Shown: piece by piece, positions 25,580-33,389 of the stretch
How the letters are laid out: each line of letters starts with the position of its first letter
Position numbering within the stretch: position 1 is the first letter of the stretch
Assembly (NCBI GenBank): GCA_023388435.1
Contig: JAEWGG010000035.1
Span: forward strand, 1-38,021
DNA from: Bacillota bacterium
Lineage (GTDB): Bacteria; Bacillota; Clostridia; Saccharofermentanales; Fastidiosipilaceae
Direction of reading: 5' to 3'
DNA length: 38,021 nt
Translations under genes and position numbers: made by a program
Notes under the pieces: model-generated
Database searches by the model: none
What the model saw: the letters and a program-made list of their open reading frames with translations, nothing else
Told to the model about the DNA's origin: nothing

Positions 25580-25682
25580 GCAGTACGGGGGGAGGTCGAT
25601 GTCTGGGCCGATTCCTGCGGGGGTCGGCCCTTTCTTAACAGGATACGACTATCTGAGCTGAGCAGCTGGGAGGAGATAAGAA

Positions 25683-27146
25683 ATGGACTATGCGCTGCTG
25701 GGACGAGGCCTGGGGCATTCGCTCTCCCCGTTTTTGCATCGGCGGCTGGGCCTGGACTACGGTCTGCTGGACTGGACAGCTGAGGAGCTGGAGGGGAGGG
25801 CCGAGGAGCAGTTGGGGAGGCTCCGCGGCTTTAATGTGACGGCACCCTATAAGCCCTGGGCTGCCTCCTGGGTTGAGGATCTGAGCCCAGAGGCGGCCCT
25901 GACTGGAGCTGTCAATACTGTCCGCCTGTCAGAGGGGCGGAGTCGGGGCTACAACACCGATGCCCTTGCCCTGGCCCAGTTATTGCCGGAGGGGCGGAAG
26001 GCACTGATTCTAGGAGCAGGCGGCGTGGCGGCAGCGGCGCTTTATGCCCTGTTATCCACAGGCTATCGGCAGATCTACATTCAGGCGCGGCGCACCGTCC
26101 AGGCGGAGGAGCTGTGCCAGCGTGGCCGACATGCTGCCGGGGCACTAGGCCGGGATGGGGTATTGCTGGAAAGCCTCAAGGAGGAGGAACTCAGCAGACT
26201 GACAGACCTGGACCTCGTCGTTCAGGCGAGTTCGGCAGGGCGCTGGCCCGAGCTCTCAGGCCTGCCCCTCAATAAGTCCTGTCTCCAGAATTTTTTAGAG
26301 CGCTGCCGACCGCTGTGCTATGAGCTCAACTACAATCCGCTGGTTACTGCCTTCGGACTTCTGGCTCACTCGGCAGGCTGTGCGCTGGAGACTGGGCTGG
26401 GGCTCTTTTGTCGTCAGGCCCTCCTGGCACGGCAGATCTGGGAGCCGGCCTGGAGCTGGTCGCCTGAGGATGAGCTGGCCTGGCGGCGGGCTCTTGCAGG
26501 GGAGATTCAGAAACAGTGGCCGCCGCGCATCGCCCTCTGCGGATTTATGGGGGCGGGGAAGACGACGCTGGCCCGGCTCCTGGCCGCCAAACTGGGGCTG
26601 GAAGACTTTTTGCTCGATCTGGATGCGGAAGTCGTGCGGAGGGCTGGGGCCAGTGTGCCAGAGATTTTTGCTCGCGAGGGGGAGGCGGGCTTTCGCCAGT
26701 GGGAGTACCGCTGTCTGGAAGACTATGTGGGGGAGTCCCCCTACCTGCCGCGAATCCTGGCTCTGGGAGGGGGGAGCCTCCTCCTGGCTGCCAATCGCGA
26801 GCTCTTGGAAGACGCGCCCTTCCAGCTTATTTATCTGGACATCCCTACCGAAGTGGCGGAGCGGCGGCTGGGAGAGGAGGATGCCAGTCGACCACTCTGG
26901 CCCACTGGGAGGCGTGGCAGGGCAGAGCGCCTGCGGGAGCTCCGTCGCCGTCATCAGGAGCGTGAGCCCTATTACCGCCAGCTGGCCCAGTTGCAGATTC
27001 GGGCCAGCCGGGACATGGACAGCCTTTTGGCCCGAGTCCTGAAGCAGCTGGGTCTGGAGGAGACGAGATCTGGAGCCTCTGCCGCCCCGACAGAAATTAT
27101 GAGCGCATCCCTACGGACAGGAGAGGAGGGCCGTGATGGCCAATGA
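25683..27146 (+). CDS. Bifunctional shikimate dehydrogenase / shikimate kinase
   Basis: A 487-residue fusion of AroE and AroK, covering two consecutive steps from 3-dehydroshikimate to shikimate 3-phosphate. AroE (1 to about 265): GHSLSP at 11-16, FNVTAPYK with catalytic K57, GAVNTV, GYNTD with D93, and the NADP-binding GAGGVAAAA. The kinase (about 282-460): P-loop GFMGAGKTT at 287-295, LDLD at 311-314, FRQWE around 337-341, GGGS at 362-365, and a lid region with RPLW. The last 30 residues are polar and unassigned. AGGAG lies before the ATG. Its end overlaps the DAHP synthase gene by 11 bases, implying translational coupling. Confidence 0.94.
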   Translation: MDYALLGRGLGHSLSPFLHRRLGLDYGLLDWTAEELEGRAEEQLGRLRGFNVTAPYKPWAASWVEDLSPEAALTGAVNTVRLSEGRSRGYNTDALALAQLLPEGRKALILGAGGVAAAALYALLSTGYRQIYIQARRTVQAEELCQRGRHAAGALGRDGVLLESLKEEELSRLTDLDLVVQASSAGRWPELSGLPLNKSCLQNFLERCRPLCYELNYNPLVTAFGLLAHSAGCALETGLGLFCRQALLARQIWEPAWSWSPEDELAWRRALAGEIQKQWPPRIALCGFMGAGKTTLARLLAAKLGLEDFLLDLDAEVVRRAGASVPEIFAREGEAGFRQWEYRCLEDYVGESPYLPRILALGGGSLLLAANRELLEDAPFQLIYLDIPTEVAERRLGEEDASRPLWPTGRRGRAERLRELRRRHQEREPYYRQLAQLQIRASRDMDSLLARVLKQLGLEETRSGASAAPTEIMSASLRTGEEGRDGQ

Positions 27147-27924
27147 AAAGAGACGGGGCTTCGCCCTGGGGGACATCTGGCTTGGTGGCCCGGAGCTGAA
27201 CCTGATTGCAGGGCCCTGCGCCCTGGAGTCCGAAGCCGATTTGGAGGAGGTGGCTGCGAGCTTACAGCGCCTGGGACAGCGCCTGCTCCGCGCCGGTGTC
27301 TGTAAGCCGCGCACCAGTCCGCGAAGCTACCAGGGCCAGGGCCTGGAGGGCCTGGCGATCCTGTCACGGGTGGCCCATAAATACGGGCTTTACTGTGTTT
27401 CCGAACTCACAGACCTGGCACATCTGGAAGCCTACCTGGAACATGTGGATATCATTCAGGTAGGGGCCAGAAGCATGCAGTACTTTCCTCTCCTCCGCGC
27501 CCTGGGGCGGGTGGATAAGCCGGTCCTCCTCAAGCGGGGTTTCGGCAACACGGTGGAGGAGTTATTGGGGGCGGCGGACTATATTTTGGAGGGCGGAAAC
27601 CGCCGCCTGATACTCTGTGAGCGGGGGATTCGCAGTTTTGAGACCGCGACGCGGGCCACCCTTGACCTCGGCGCCGTGGCCCTGCTCAAGCAGCGCTGCT
27701 CACTGCCCATTTTTGTCGATCCCTCCCACGCCGCAGGCCGGGCAGATCTGGTGGAGCCCCTGGCCCTGGCGGCCCTGGCGGCGGGGGCGGACGGCCTCTT
27801 GCTGGAGCTGCACCCAGATCCGAAGCGGGCCCTCTCCGATCCCCAGCAGCAGCTGGATCTGCCTGCTTTTGAGGGCCTCGTCCGACGGGTCAGGCGTCTG
27901 ACGGACTGTCTACGGGATTTCTGA
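27136..27924 (+). CDS. aroF: 3-deoxy-7-phosphoheptulonate synthase (DAHP synthase, AroF/type I beta)
   Basis: The 262-residue enzyme condenses phosphoenolpyruvate and erythrose 4-phosphate, the first step of aromatic synthesis. Key elements are LIAGPCALES with metal ligand C28, KPRTSP at 58-63, QVGARSMQYFPLL, the LKRGFGNTVEELL loop, LCERGIRSFE, and VDPSHAAGR with its metal-binding histidine. There is no N-terminal ACT/ferredoxin-like domain and no fused chorismate mutase, so feedback control by this protein is not apparent. I take the ATG at 27136, with GGAGGG upstream; a GTG directly before it is also in frame. Confidence 0.95.
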   Translation: MANEKRRGFALGDIWLGGPELNLIAGPCALESEADLEEVAASLQRLGQRLLRAGVCKPRTSPRSYQGQGLEGLAILSRVAHKYGLYCVSELTDLAHLEAYLEHVDIIQVGARSMQYFPLLRALGRVDKPVLLKRGFGNTVEELLGAADYILEGGNRRLILCERGIRSFETATRATLDLGAVALLKQRCSLPIFVDPSHAAGRADLVEPLALAALAAGADGLLLELHPDPKRALSDPQQQLDLPAFEGLVRRVRRLTDCLRDF

Positions 27925-28040
27925 GGGCCGTCACAGCTGCGCTTTTCCATTTTTGCCAGCCGTCCAGGAATCTACAAATTTATTCATAATTTGTTGGAAA
28001 AGAAAAGCTTTGTCTTCAAGTTAAAGCCACATTGCAATTC

Positions 28041-28046
28041 TATAAT
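28041..28046 (+). promoter_or_regulatory. -10 element of the HtrA gene
   Basis: A perfect TATAAT lies 31 bases before the ATG, followed by G as in several other promoters of this window. No convincing -35 is seen. Confidence 0.45.
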
Positions 28047-28076
28047 GGGGGGCAAGAAAAACAGGAGGACACGTGC

Positions 28077-29651
28077 ATGACACACGATTGGGATCAGAAT
28101 CACGCAGTGGAACAGCAGCCCAACGGGGCCCGGCCGGAGCAGCAGAGCCCGCCGCCAGTGCAGGAGGCCTACCGCCGCGAGTACTTCCGCCCAGGCCAGC
28201 AGGCCCAGGGCCAGAACCATACACAGCAGAGTAGCGGACAGCAGGCTGGGGCCAATCCCGGTGCTTATCATACGGCCGGGAGCCAGCAGAATTACTCGGG
28301 GAGCTATCAGAGCAGCACGGGGAGCCAGCAGAGCTACTCGGGAGGCTACCAGGGCTATACGGGAGCCTATCAGCAGACCCAGGCCACGGCAGGGGCCTCT
28401 TATAAATCAGCCAGCAAGGAGCAGCGCCGCCAGGAACAGCAGCAGGCCAAGGCCGCTCGCAAGCAGGCCAGAGCCGCCCGCAAGCAGGAGCGGGCCGCCC
28501 GGCGTAGACAGGGCCAGAGCAGCGGCTGGACCTTCGGCCGCAGCCTGGCCGCCCTCAGCCTGGCTGTCCTCCTCGTCCTCGGCGGCGGAACGGCGGGCTC
28601 CCTCATCACCGCCCGCATGATGCAGGCCCAGCACGGCCAGACCCGGGGGACAGGGGTCCAGATTCACCAGAACAGCAGCCAGGACCAGGAGACGGGCGGA
28701 CAGACCCTCCAGCAGAGCGGCGGGAAGTCCGTAGTCGACATCGTCAAGGAGACCAGCCCAGCCATGGTGGCCATCAATGCTGAGGTGGTGCTGCAGGATA
28801 TCTTTGGCCAGCAGCAGCGCGGCGTCAACTCCGGTTCAGGCGTGCTGATTAATGCCGAGGGCTACATTGTGACCAACTCCCACGTGATCGGCAGCGCCCA
28901 GGAGGTCCAGGTCACCCTGGCTGACGGCAGCGAGCACAAGGGACAGGTGGTGGGCCGCAACCAGGCCCAGGACATTGCTGTGGTAAAAATCGAAGGCAAG
29001 GACTTCCCCTATGTGAAGTTCGGCGACTCCTCCCAGCTTCAGGTGGGCCAGAGCGTCCTCGCCATCGGCAACCCCCTGGGTGAGCTCCAGGGAACCGTCA
29101 CCAGTGGCATCATCTCCGCCCTGCACCGTGATCTCACGGTCGAGACGGGCCAGTTAGATGACCTCATCCAGACGGATGTCGCCATTAACCATGGAAATTC
29201 CGGCGGGGCCCTGCTCAACGATAAGGGGGAGCTGATTGGCATCAATGTGGCCCGTTCGGAGAGCCAGAACGGCCAGTCCGCCGTCATCGGCATCTCCTTC
29301 GCCATCCCCGTAGAGAAAGTTAAGGCCGTTGTCGAGGCCCTGACGGATCCCAAGTATGAGGCCCCCTATATCGGCATCAGCGGCCAGCAGATTGACCAGA
29401 GCCTGCGCCAGGTCTACGGCCTGCCCGAGGGTGTCTGGGTGGCAAAGGTTGAGAAAAATGGCCCCGCCGAGAAGGCCGGCCTCAAGGTTCGGGACATCAT
29501 CCTCGAGTTTGACGGCAAGGCCGTGAAGAGCATCTCCGAGATCCAGAGCCTGCTGAGTCTGAAGAAGGTTGGCGACGTGGTCGAGCTCAAGCTGGACCGC
29601 AACGGAGCGAGTCAGACGCTCAAGATCACCCTCGAAAAGCGCCCCGCCTAG
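28077..29651 (+). CDS. HtrA/DegP-like membrane serine protease with low-complexity cytosolic tail
   Basis: A 524-residue protein. Residues 1-110 are a Q/S/G/Y-rich low-complexity region with repeated SYSGGYQ-like words; 114-147 is strongly basic (KAARKQARAARKQ); a single transmembrane helix spans about 155-178. The external trypsin-like domain carries the triad H269 (VTNSHV), D299 (QDIAVV) and S375 (NHGNSGG). One PDZ domain follows from about 420. It is a quality-control protease acting on misfolded exported proteins. AGGAGG lies eight bases upstream of ATG 28077. The tail is much longer than in usual Gram-positive HtrA proteins. It is monocistronic, with a strong terminator. Confidence 0.95.
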   Translation: MTHDWDQNHAVEQQPNGARPEQQSPPPVQEAYRREYFRPGQQAQGQNHTQQSSGQQAGANPGAYHTAGSQQNYSGSYQSSTGSQQSYSGGYQGYTGAYQQTQATAGASYKSASKEQRRQEQQQAKAARKQARAARKQERAARRRQGQSSGWTFGRSLAALSLAVLLVLGGGTAGSLITARMMQAQHGQTRGTGVQIHQNSSQDQETGGQTLQQSGGKSVVDIVKETSPAMVAINAEVVLQDIFGQQQRGVNSGSGVLINAEGYIVTNSHVIGSAQEVQVTLADGSEHKGQVVGRNQAQDIAVVKIEGKDFPYVKFGDSSQLQVGQSVLAIGNPLGELQGTVTSGIISALHRDLTVETGQLDDLIQTDVAINHGNSGGALLNDKGELIGINVARSESQNGQSAVIGISFAIPVEKVKAVVEALTDPKYEAPYIGISGQQIDQSLRQVYGLPEGVWVAKVEKNGPAEKAGLKVRDIILEFDGKAVKSISEIQSLLSLKKVGDVVELKLDRNGASQTLKITLEKRPA

Positions 29652-29694
29652 GTGGCCAGGACAGCGGCTCCTCAAAGCCCGTGACAAACGCAGT

Positions 29695-29737
29695 GGACAG
29701 GCCCTCCCGAGCTGACGGGAGGGTCTGTCCTATTTTT
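29695..29737 (+). terminator. Rho-independent terminator after the HtrA gene
   Basis: GGACAG-gc-CCTCCCG (29695-29709) pairs with CGGGAGG-gt-CTGTCC (29716-29730), followed by TATTTTTAT. Confidence 0.92.
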
Positions 29738-29809
29738 ATCCTCCCCCAAGCCCCTGCTGGACGCAGGCTATTTTTGCGAAATAGTGCAAAAAGACAAGAG
29801 TGCAGGTCG

Positions 29810-29835
29810 GAATAATGATTAGCCTCTGCTATAAT
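29810..29835 (+). promoter_or_regulatory. Adenine deaminase promoter with Fur-like site
   Basis: TGCTATAAT (29827-29835) is a perfect extended -10. GAATAATGATTAGCC (29810-29824) overlaps the expected -35 and matches the 7-1-7 Fur-type consensus at ten of fourteen positions. It shares AATGATTAGC with the site at 34781. A purine riboswitch is not possible in the short leader. Confidence 0.5.
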
Positions 29836-29871
29836 GTTTAAAATTGCAGCCCGCAAGGGACGGAGGTGTCT

Positions 29872-31626
29872 ATGCAGACCTATCTGGCAGATAAGGAGCG
29901 ACTCCGCGGCCTGATTGAGGTTGCGGCAGGTCGGCGGCCGGCAGAGCTGTGCATTCGTAACGGCCGTGTGCTGAATGTGTACACTGGGGAGATTCTGGAA
30001 GAGGACATCCTCATCAGCGACGGGCACATCGCCGCTCTGGGCAGGGGCTATATCGCGAAGCAGACAATCGACGCCGAGGGCGCTTACATCGTCCCGGCCT
30101 TCATTGACGCCCACATTCATGTTGAGTCTTCCTGCACCAGCCCGGAGGAATTGGGACGCCTGCTCATCCCCCACGGCACGGGTACGATCATCGCCGACCC
30201 CCATGAGATTGTAAATGTCCGCGGCCTGGACGGCCTTAATTATATGCTGCGCGCGGCGGAGCACACGCCTCTGGATATCCGCTACATGATGCCCTCCTGC
30301 GTCCCCGCGACGGAGCAGGAGCACAGCGGCGCGGTGCTCGGCGCCGCCGAGATGGCCGAGCCCCTGGCCCGTGAAGAGATCCAGGGGGTGGGTGAATTCA
30401 TGGATTTCCCTGGAGTTGTGCAGGCGAAGGAGGCCGTGCTCGATAAGCTCGTCCTGGGCCATAAGCTGGGAAAAGTTATTGATGGTCACAGCCCTGGACT
30501 TGAGGGTCAGGGCCTGGCGGCCTACATCGCCTCAGGTATTAAAACGGACCACGAATGTGCGACGGTGGAGGAGGCCCGAGAGCGCCTGCGCCGGGGTATG
30601 TACGTCCAGCTGCGTCTCGGCTCTGCCTGCCATGACCTGCCCAATCTTATTCCTGTAGTCGATGCGGTCAACTACCGCCGCTGCCTGCTCTGTTCGGACG
30701 ACCGCCAGGCCAAGACTATTCTGGAGCAGGGCCATATGGAGGAGCACCTCCGCCTCTGCGTGGCCCATGGCGTCAGCGCCCACCAGGCGATCTGCATGGC
30801 CAGTTTGAATGCTGCCGAGTGCTACGGGCTGACGGACCGCGGAGCAATTGCCCCAGGCCTGCGTGCAGACCTGGTTTTTCTCGATAATCTGAAGGACTTC
30901 CACGTGCTGCGCTGCTTCCTCGGCGCTGTGGAACAGGCCAGGGATGGCCGCTACCTGGGGCCCAGGACGCGGGCCAGTCTGGAGGGGGTGGAAAAGAGTT
31001 GCTGTGTTAAGGATTTTTCCCAGGAGCGTCTGGCCCTGCCGCTCAAGCAGGAGCGGGTGCGGGTTATCGGCATCCAGCCAGGCGGTGTCCTGACGGCGGC
31101 CCAGGAAGCGCGGGTGCAGCGCGACGCGGAGGGCTGCTTCTGCTACAGCCCTGAGCAGGATATAGTGAAATTGGCGGTGATCGAGCGCCATCACGGCCTC
31201 GGCAATGTGGCCCTGGGCCTCCTGGGCAACTATGGTCTGCGCCGCGGAGCCATCGCCCAGTCCATCGCCCATGACTCCCATAATATCCTGGTGGCCGGCT
31301 GTAATGATGCCGACATGGTCCAGGCCGTGGAACGTCTTCTCGCCATCGATGGTGGCGTGGTCCTGGTCGCCGAGGGCCAGGTTCTGGCCGAGCTCTCCAT
31401 GCCCATTGCTGGCCTGATGTCGGACCAGCCGGGCGAATATGTTGCGGAGAAGTTGGAGGAGATTCATCAGCTGGCCATTCAGGAACTGGGTGTACACGCC
31501 AGTCTGGATCCGACCATGACCCTGGGTTTCATGTCCCTGGCCGTGATTCCCGAGCTGAAGTTGACGGATATGGGTCTTTTTGATGTGGGCCGTTTTGACT
31601 TCGTAGACCTCGAGCTGGAGGGCTGA
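29872..31626 (+). CDS. ade: Adenine deaminase
   Basis: The 584-residue enzyme of the amidohydrolase superfamily hydrolyses adenine to hypoxanthine and ammonia in purine salvage. The metal-binding HxH is H81/H83 in IDAHIHVESS; further landmarks are IADPHEIVNV, MPSCVPATE, GEFMDFPGV, IDGHSPGL, HECAT, LCSDDRQ, and the C-terminal VIERHHG...AHDSHNILVAGCND region typical of Ade. Length is normal for the family. The ATG at 29872 has GGAGG five bases upstream; an in-frame GTG two codons earlier overlaps that site. It is flanked by terminators, so monocistronic. Confidence 0.96.
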   Translation: MQTYLADKERLRGLIEVAAGRRPAELCIRNGRVLNVYTGEILEEDILISDGHIAALGRGYIAKQTIDAEGAYIVPAFIDAHIHVESSCTSPEELGRLLIPHGTGTIIADPHEIVNVRGLDGLNYMLRAAEHTPLDIRYMMPSCVPATEQEHSGAVLGAAEMAEPLAREEIQGVGEFMDFPGVVQAKEAVLDKLVLGHKLGKVIDGHSPGLEGQGLAAYIASGIKTDHECATVEEARERLRRGMYVQLRLGSACHDLPNLIPVVDAVNYRRCLLCSDDRQAKTILEQGHMEEHLRLCVAHGVSAHQAICMASLNAAECYGLTDRGAIAPGLRADLVFLDNLKDFHVLRCFLGAVEQARDGRYLGPRTRASLEGVEKSCCVKDFSQERLALPLKQERVRVIGIQPGGVLTAAQEARVQRDAEGCFCYSPEQDIVKLAVIERHHGLGNVALGLLGNYGLRRGAIAQSIAHDSHNILVAGCNDADMVQAVERLLAIDGGVVLVAEGQVLAELSMPIAGLMSDQPGEYVAEKLEEIHQLAIQELGVHASLDPTMTLGFMSLAVIPELKLTDMGLFDVGRFDFVDLELEG

Positions 31627-31731
31627 GGGACTGCCCCGAGAGAGGAGCCTGGCCCGGGACCGAGGCTGTGACTTGTCCTGCAGCCGGCTTGCTTCTCGGC
31701 AGCGGCCCCAGTCCCCGGTCTGATATGCATT

Positions 31732-31762
31732 CAGCCCCTTGCCACTACAGGGGGCTGTTTTG
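31732..31762 (+). terminator. Rho-independent terminator after adenine deaminase
   Basis: CAGCCCC (31732-31738) pairs with GGGGCTG (31751-31757), followed by TTTT. It lies about 105 bases after the stop codon; the segment between is GC-rich and holds no gene. Confidence 0.8.
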
Positions 31763-31801
31763 TATGCTTAGAAGACATATGCAAAGAGGAGGTTCTGGCC
31801 C

Positions 31802-32587
31802 ATGAAGGGAAAGGCCACGGAACGTGAGGCCTACACGATCTGTCGGGGGCTTCTGGAGCGCTGCTATCAGGGACGGCGGACGGATTTTATCCAGCAGCTG
31901 CTGGACCGCCAGGCCAGGGGGCTACCCACCCTGGTCGTCACGGCCAATCCGGAGTGTCTGGCTTATGCTGTGGCCCATGAGGACTACCATGCCCTGCTCT
32001 GTCGGTCAGAAACGGAGCTCGTCGCTGACGGCGTGGGTCTGCTGCGCATGGCGGCCTTACTGGGGCGGCGTCCGGAGGAGCGCATTCCTGGCGTCGAGCT
32101 CCTGCCGGAGCTGCTGGACCGAGCGGCCGCTGGGCGGCGGGTGGCCCTGTTGGGGGCCAAGCCGGAGGTCCTGAGGGCTCTGGAAGAGGTCTTCCACCAG
32201 CGTTGGCCCCAACACAAGCTGGTCTTCAGTGTGGACGGCTATCAGCCGGAGCGTGAAGCGCTGATGGCCCAGGTTCAGGAAAGCCGTCCAGACTTTCTCT
32301 TTGTGGCTCTTGGTATGCCAGAGCAGGAGCGCCTGATCGCCCGGCATATTGCCGGGCTGCCCGCCTGTGTGGCCGTCGGTGTGGGGGGGAGCTTCGATGT
32401 GCTCAGCGGACATAAGAAGCGGGCCCCCCGGATCTTTACCCGCCTCGGCCTGGAGTGGCTCTACCGCATTCTGGCCGAGCCCCAGCGCCTCGGCCGTTTC
32501 TGGCGTAACAATGTGCAGATCTACCGCCACTGGCGGCGGCAGCACCGTCGCTATGCCCAGGACTACAGCCCCAGCCGTCAGGCCTAG
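31802..32587 (+). CDS. tagA: WecG/TagA/CpsF family glycosyltransferase
   Basis: A 261-residue member of GT26, which typically transfers N-acetylmannosamine (or a related sugar) from UDP onto undecaprenyl-PP-GlcNAc in wall teichoic acid or exopolysaccharide synthesis. Motifs: VVTANPECLAYA, LVADGVGLLR, PDFLFVALGMPEQE, and VGVGGSFDVLSG followed by KKRAPRIFTRLGLEWLYR. Residues at the C-terminus are basic, consistent with membrane attachment. AGGAGG is nine bases before the ATG. It is followed 40 bases later by a GT32-type transferase, but no other tag or tar gene is present here, so the polymer is unknown. Confidence 0.92.
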   Translation: MKGKATEREAYTICRGLLERCYQGRRTDFIQQLLDRQARGLPTLVVTANPECLAYAVAHEDYHALLCRSETELVADGVGLLRMAALLGRRPEERIPGVELLPELLDRAAAGRRVALLGAKPEVLRALEEVFHQRWPQHKLVFSVDGYQPEREALMAQVQESRPDFLFVALGMPEQERLIARHIAGLPACVAVGVGGSFDVLSGHKKRAPRIFTRLGLEWLYRILAEPQRLGRFWRNNVQIYRHWRRQHRRYAQDYSPSRQA

Positions 32588-32627
32588 GAAGCAGACTTCC
32601 TCCCCGCATCGATCTAAGGAGCTAGCT

Positions 32628-33347
32628 ATGGAGCAGCAGACCGTCTATCCGATTCCCCCTCGTATCCATGCCGTCTGGGTTGGAGGCAAGGAGCCCCCAG
32701 TCCTCATTCGCCGCTGCATGCGGAGCTGGCGGCGGCACTGTCCCGATTATGAGATCAAGCTCTGGACTGAGGCGAACTTCGACCTCGAGGCCCACCCCTT
32801 CGCCAGGGAGGCTTACAAACAGAAAAAGTGGGCCTTTGTCTCAGACTATATCCGGGCCTGGGCCCTGTACCACGAGGGCGGCATCTATCTGGACACGGAC
32901 AATGTGTTACAGCGCAATCTGGATCACTTTCGTCGGCACGAGGCCTTTGTCGGCTTCGAGCGCCCTGGCTATCCCTTCACCGCCTGCTTCGGCTGTCGGG
33001 CCGGACACCCTCTGGCGGCGGATATCCTGGCTCTCTATGAGGGTCAGCACTTTCAGATCGACGAGGAGAACCCACTGCCCTTTAACAACACCATCTCGGT
33101 CTCGGACTTGCTGGTTGAGCGCTATGGCGCAAATCGCGAAAATCGAGAGCAGGACCTGCCCCAGGGGCTGCACCTGTACCCGGACCGCGTGCTCTGCAAC
33201 CCTTCGGCGGACTCGGCGGTCATCCACGTCTTCACAGGGACCTGGCTCGGCCGACGCAGCCGTCTACAGCGCTTTGTGACCAGTCTGAAATCCCATCTGG
33301 ATCGCCCCTGGAAGGCCAGGCTCTACGCCCGACTTTTCCGTTCTTAG
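32628..33347 (+). CDS. GT32-type glycosyltransferase with DXD motif
   Basis: A 239-residue transferase of the OCH1/TcdA-TcdB catalytic-region superfamily. IPPRIHAVWVGGKEPP is the typical N-terminus, followed by CMRSWRRHCPDYEIKLWTE, KKWAFVSDYIRAWALYHEGG and the DXD motif D89-T-D91 in IYLDTDN, which binds the metal-nucleotide sugar. AAGGAG lies six bases upstream of the ATG at 32628. It is probably co-transcribed with tagA and would decorate the same lipid-linked glycan; the donor sugar cannot be told from sequence. Confidence 0.92.
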   Translation: MEQQTVYPIPPRIHAVWVGGKEPPVLIRRCMRSWRRHCPDYEIKLWTEANFDLEAHPFAREAYKQKKWAFVSDYIRAWALYHEGGIYLDTDNVLQRNLDHFRRHEAFVGFERPGYPFTACFGCRAGHPLAADILALYEGQHFQIDEENPLPFNNTISVSDLLVERYGANRENREQDLPQGLHLYPDRVLCNPSADSAVIHVFTGTWLGRRSRLQRFVTSLKSHLDRPWKARLYARLFRS

Positions 33348-33353
33348 CGGCTC

Positions 33354-33375
33354 GGGGACCCTGGGGGTCCCTTTT
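33354..33375 (+). terminator. Terminator between GT32 and MATE genes
   Basis: GGGACC (33355-33360) pairs with GGTCCC (33366-33371), followed by TTTTATATA. The stem is short, so some read-through into the MATE gene is possible. Confidence 0.7.
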
Positions 33376-33389
33376 ATATAGGTACTCAT

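Noticed and set aside
29836..29871. Purine riboswitch ahead of adenine deaminase
   Set aside because: Only about 35 bases separate the -10 element from the start codon, far too short for the aptamer.
30532..31497. Minus-strand open frame of 321 codons opposite adenine deaminase
   Set aside because: The plus strand encodes a full-length, motif-complete enzyme; the minus frame lacks a start signal and homology.
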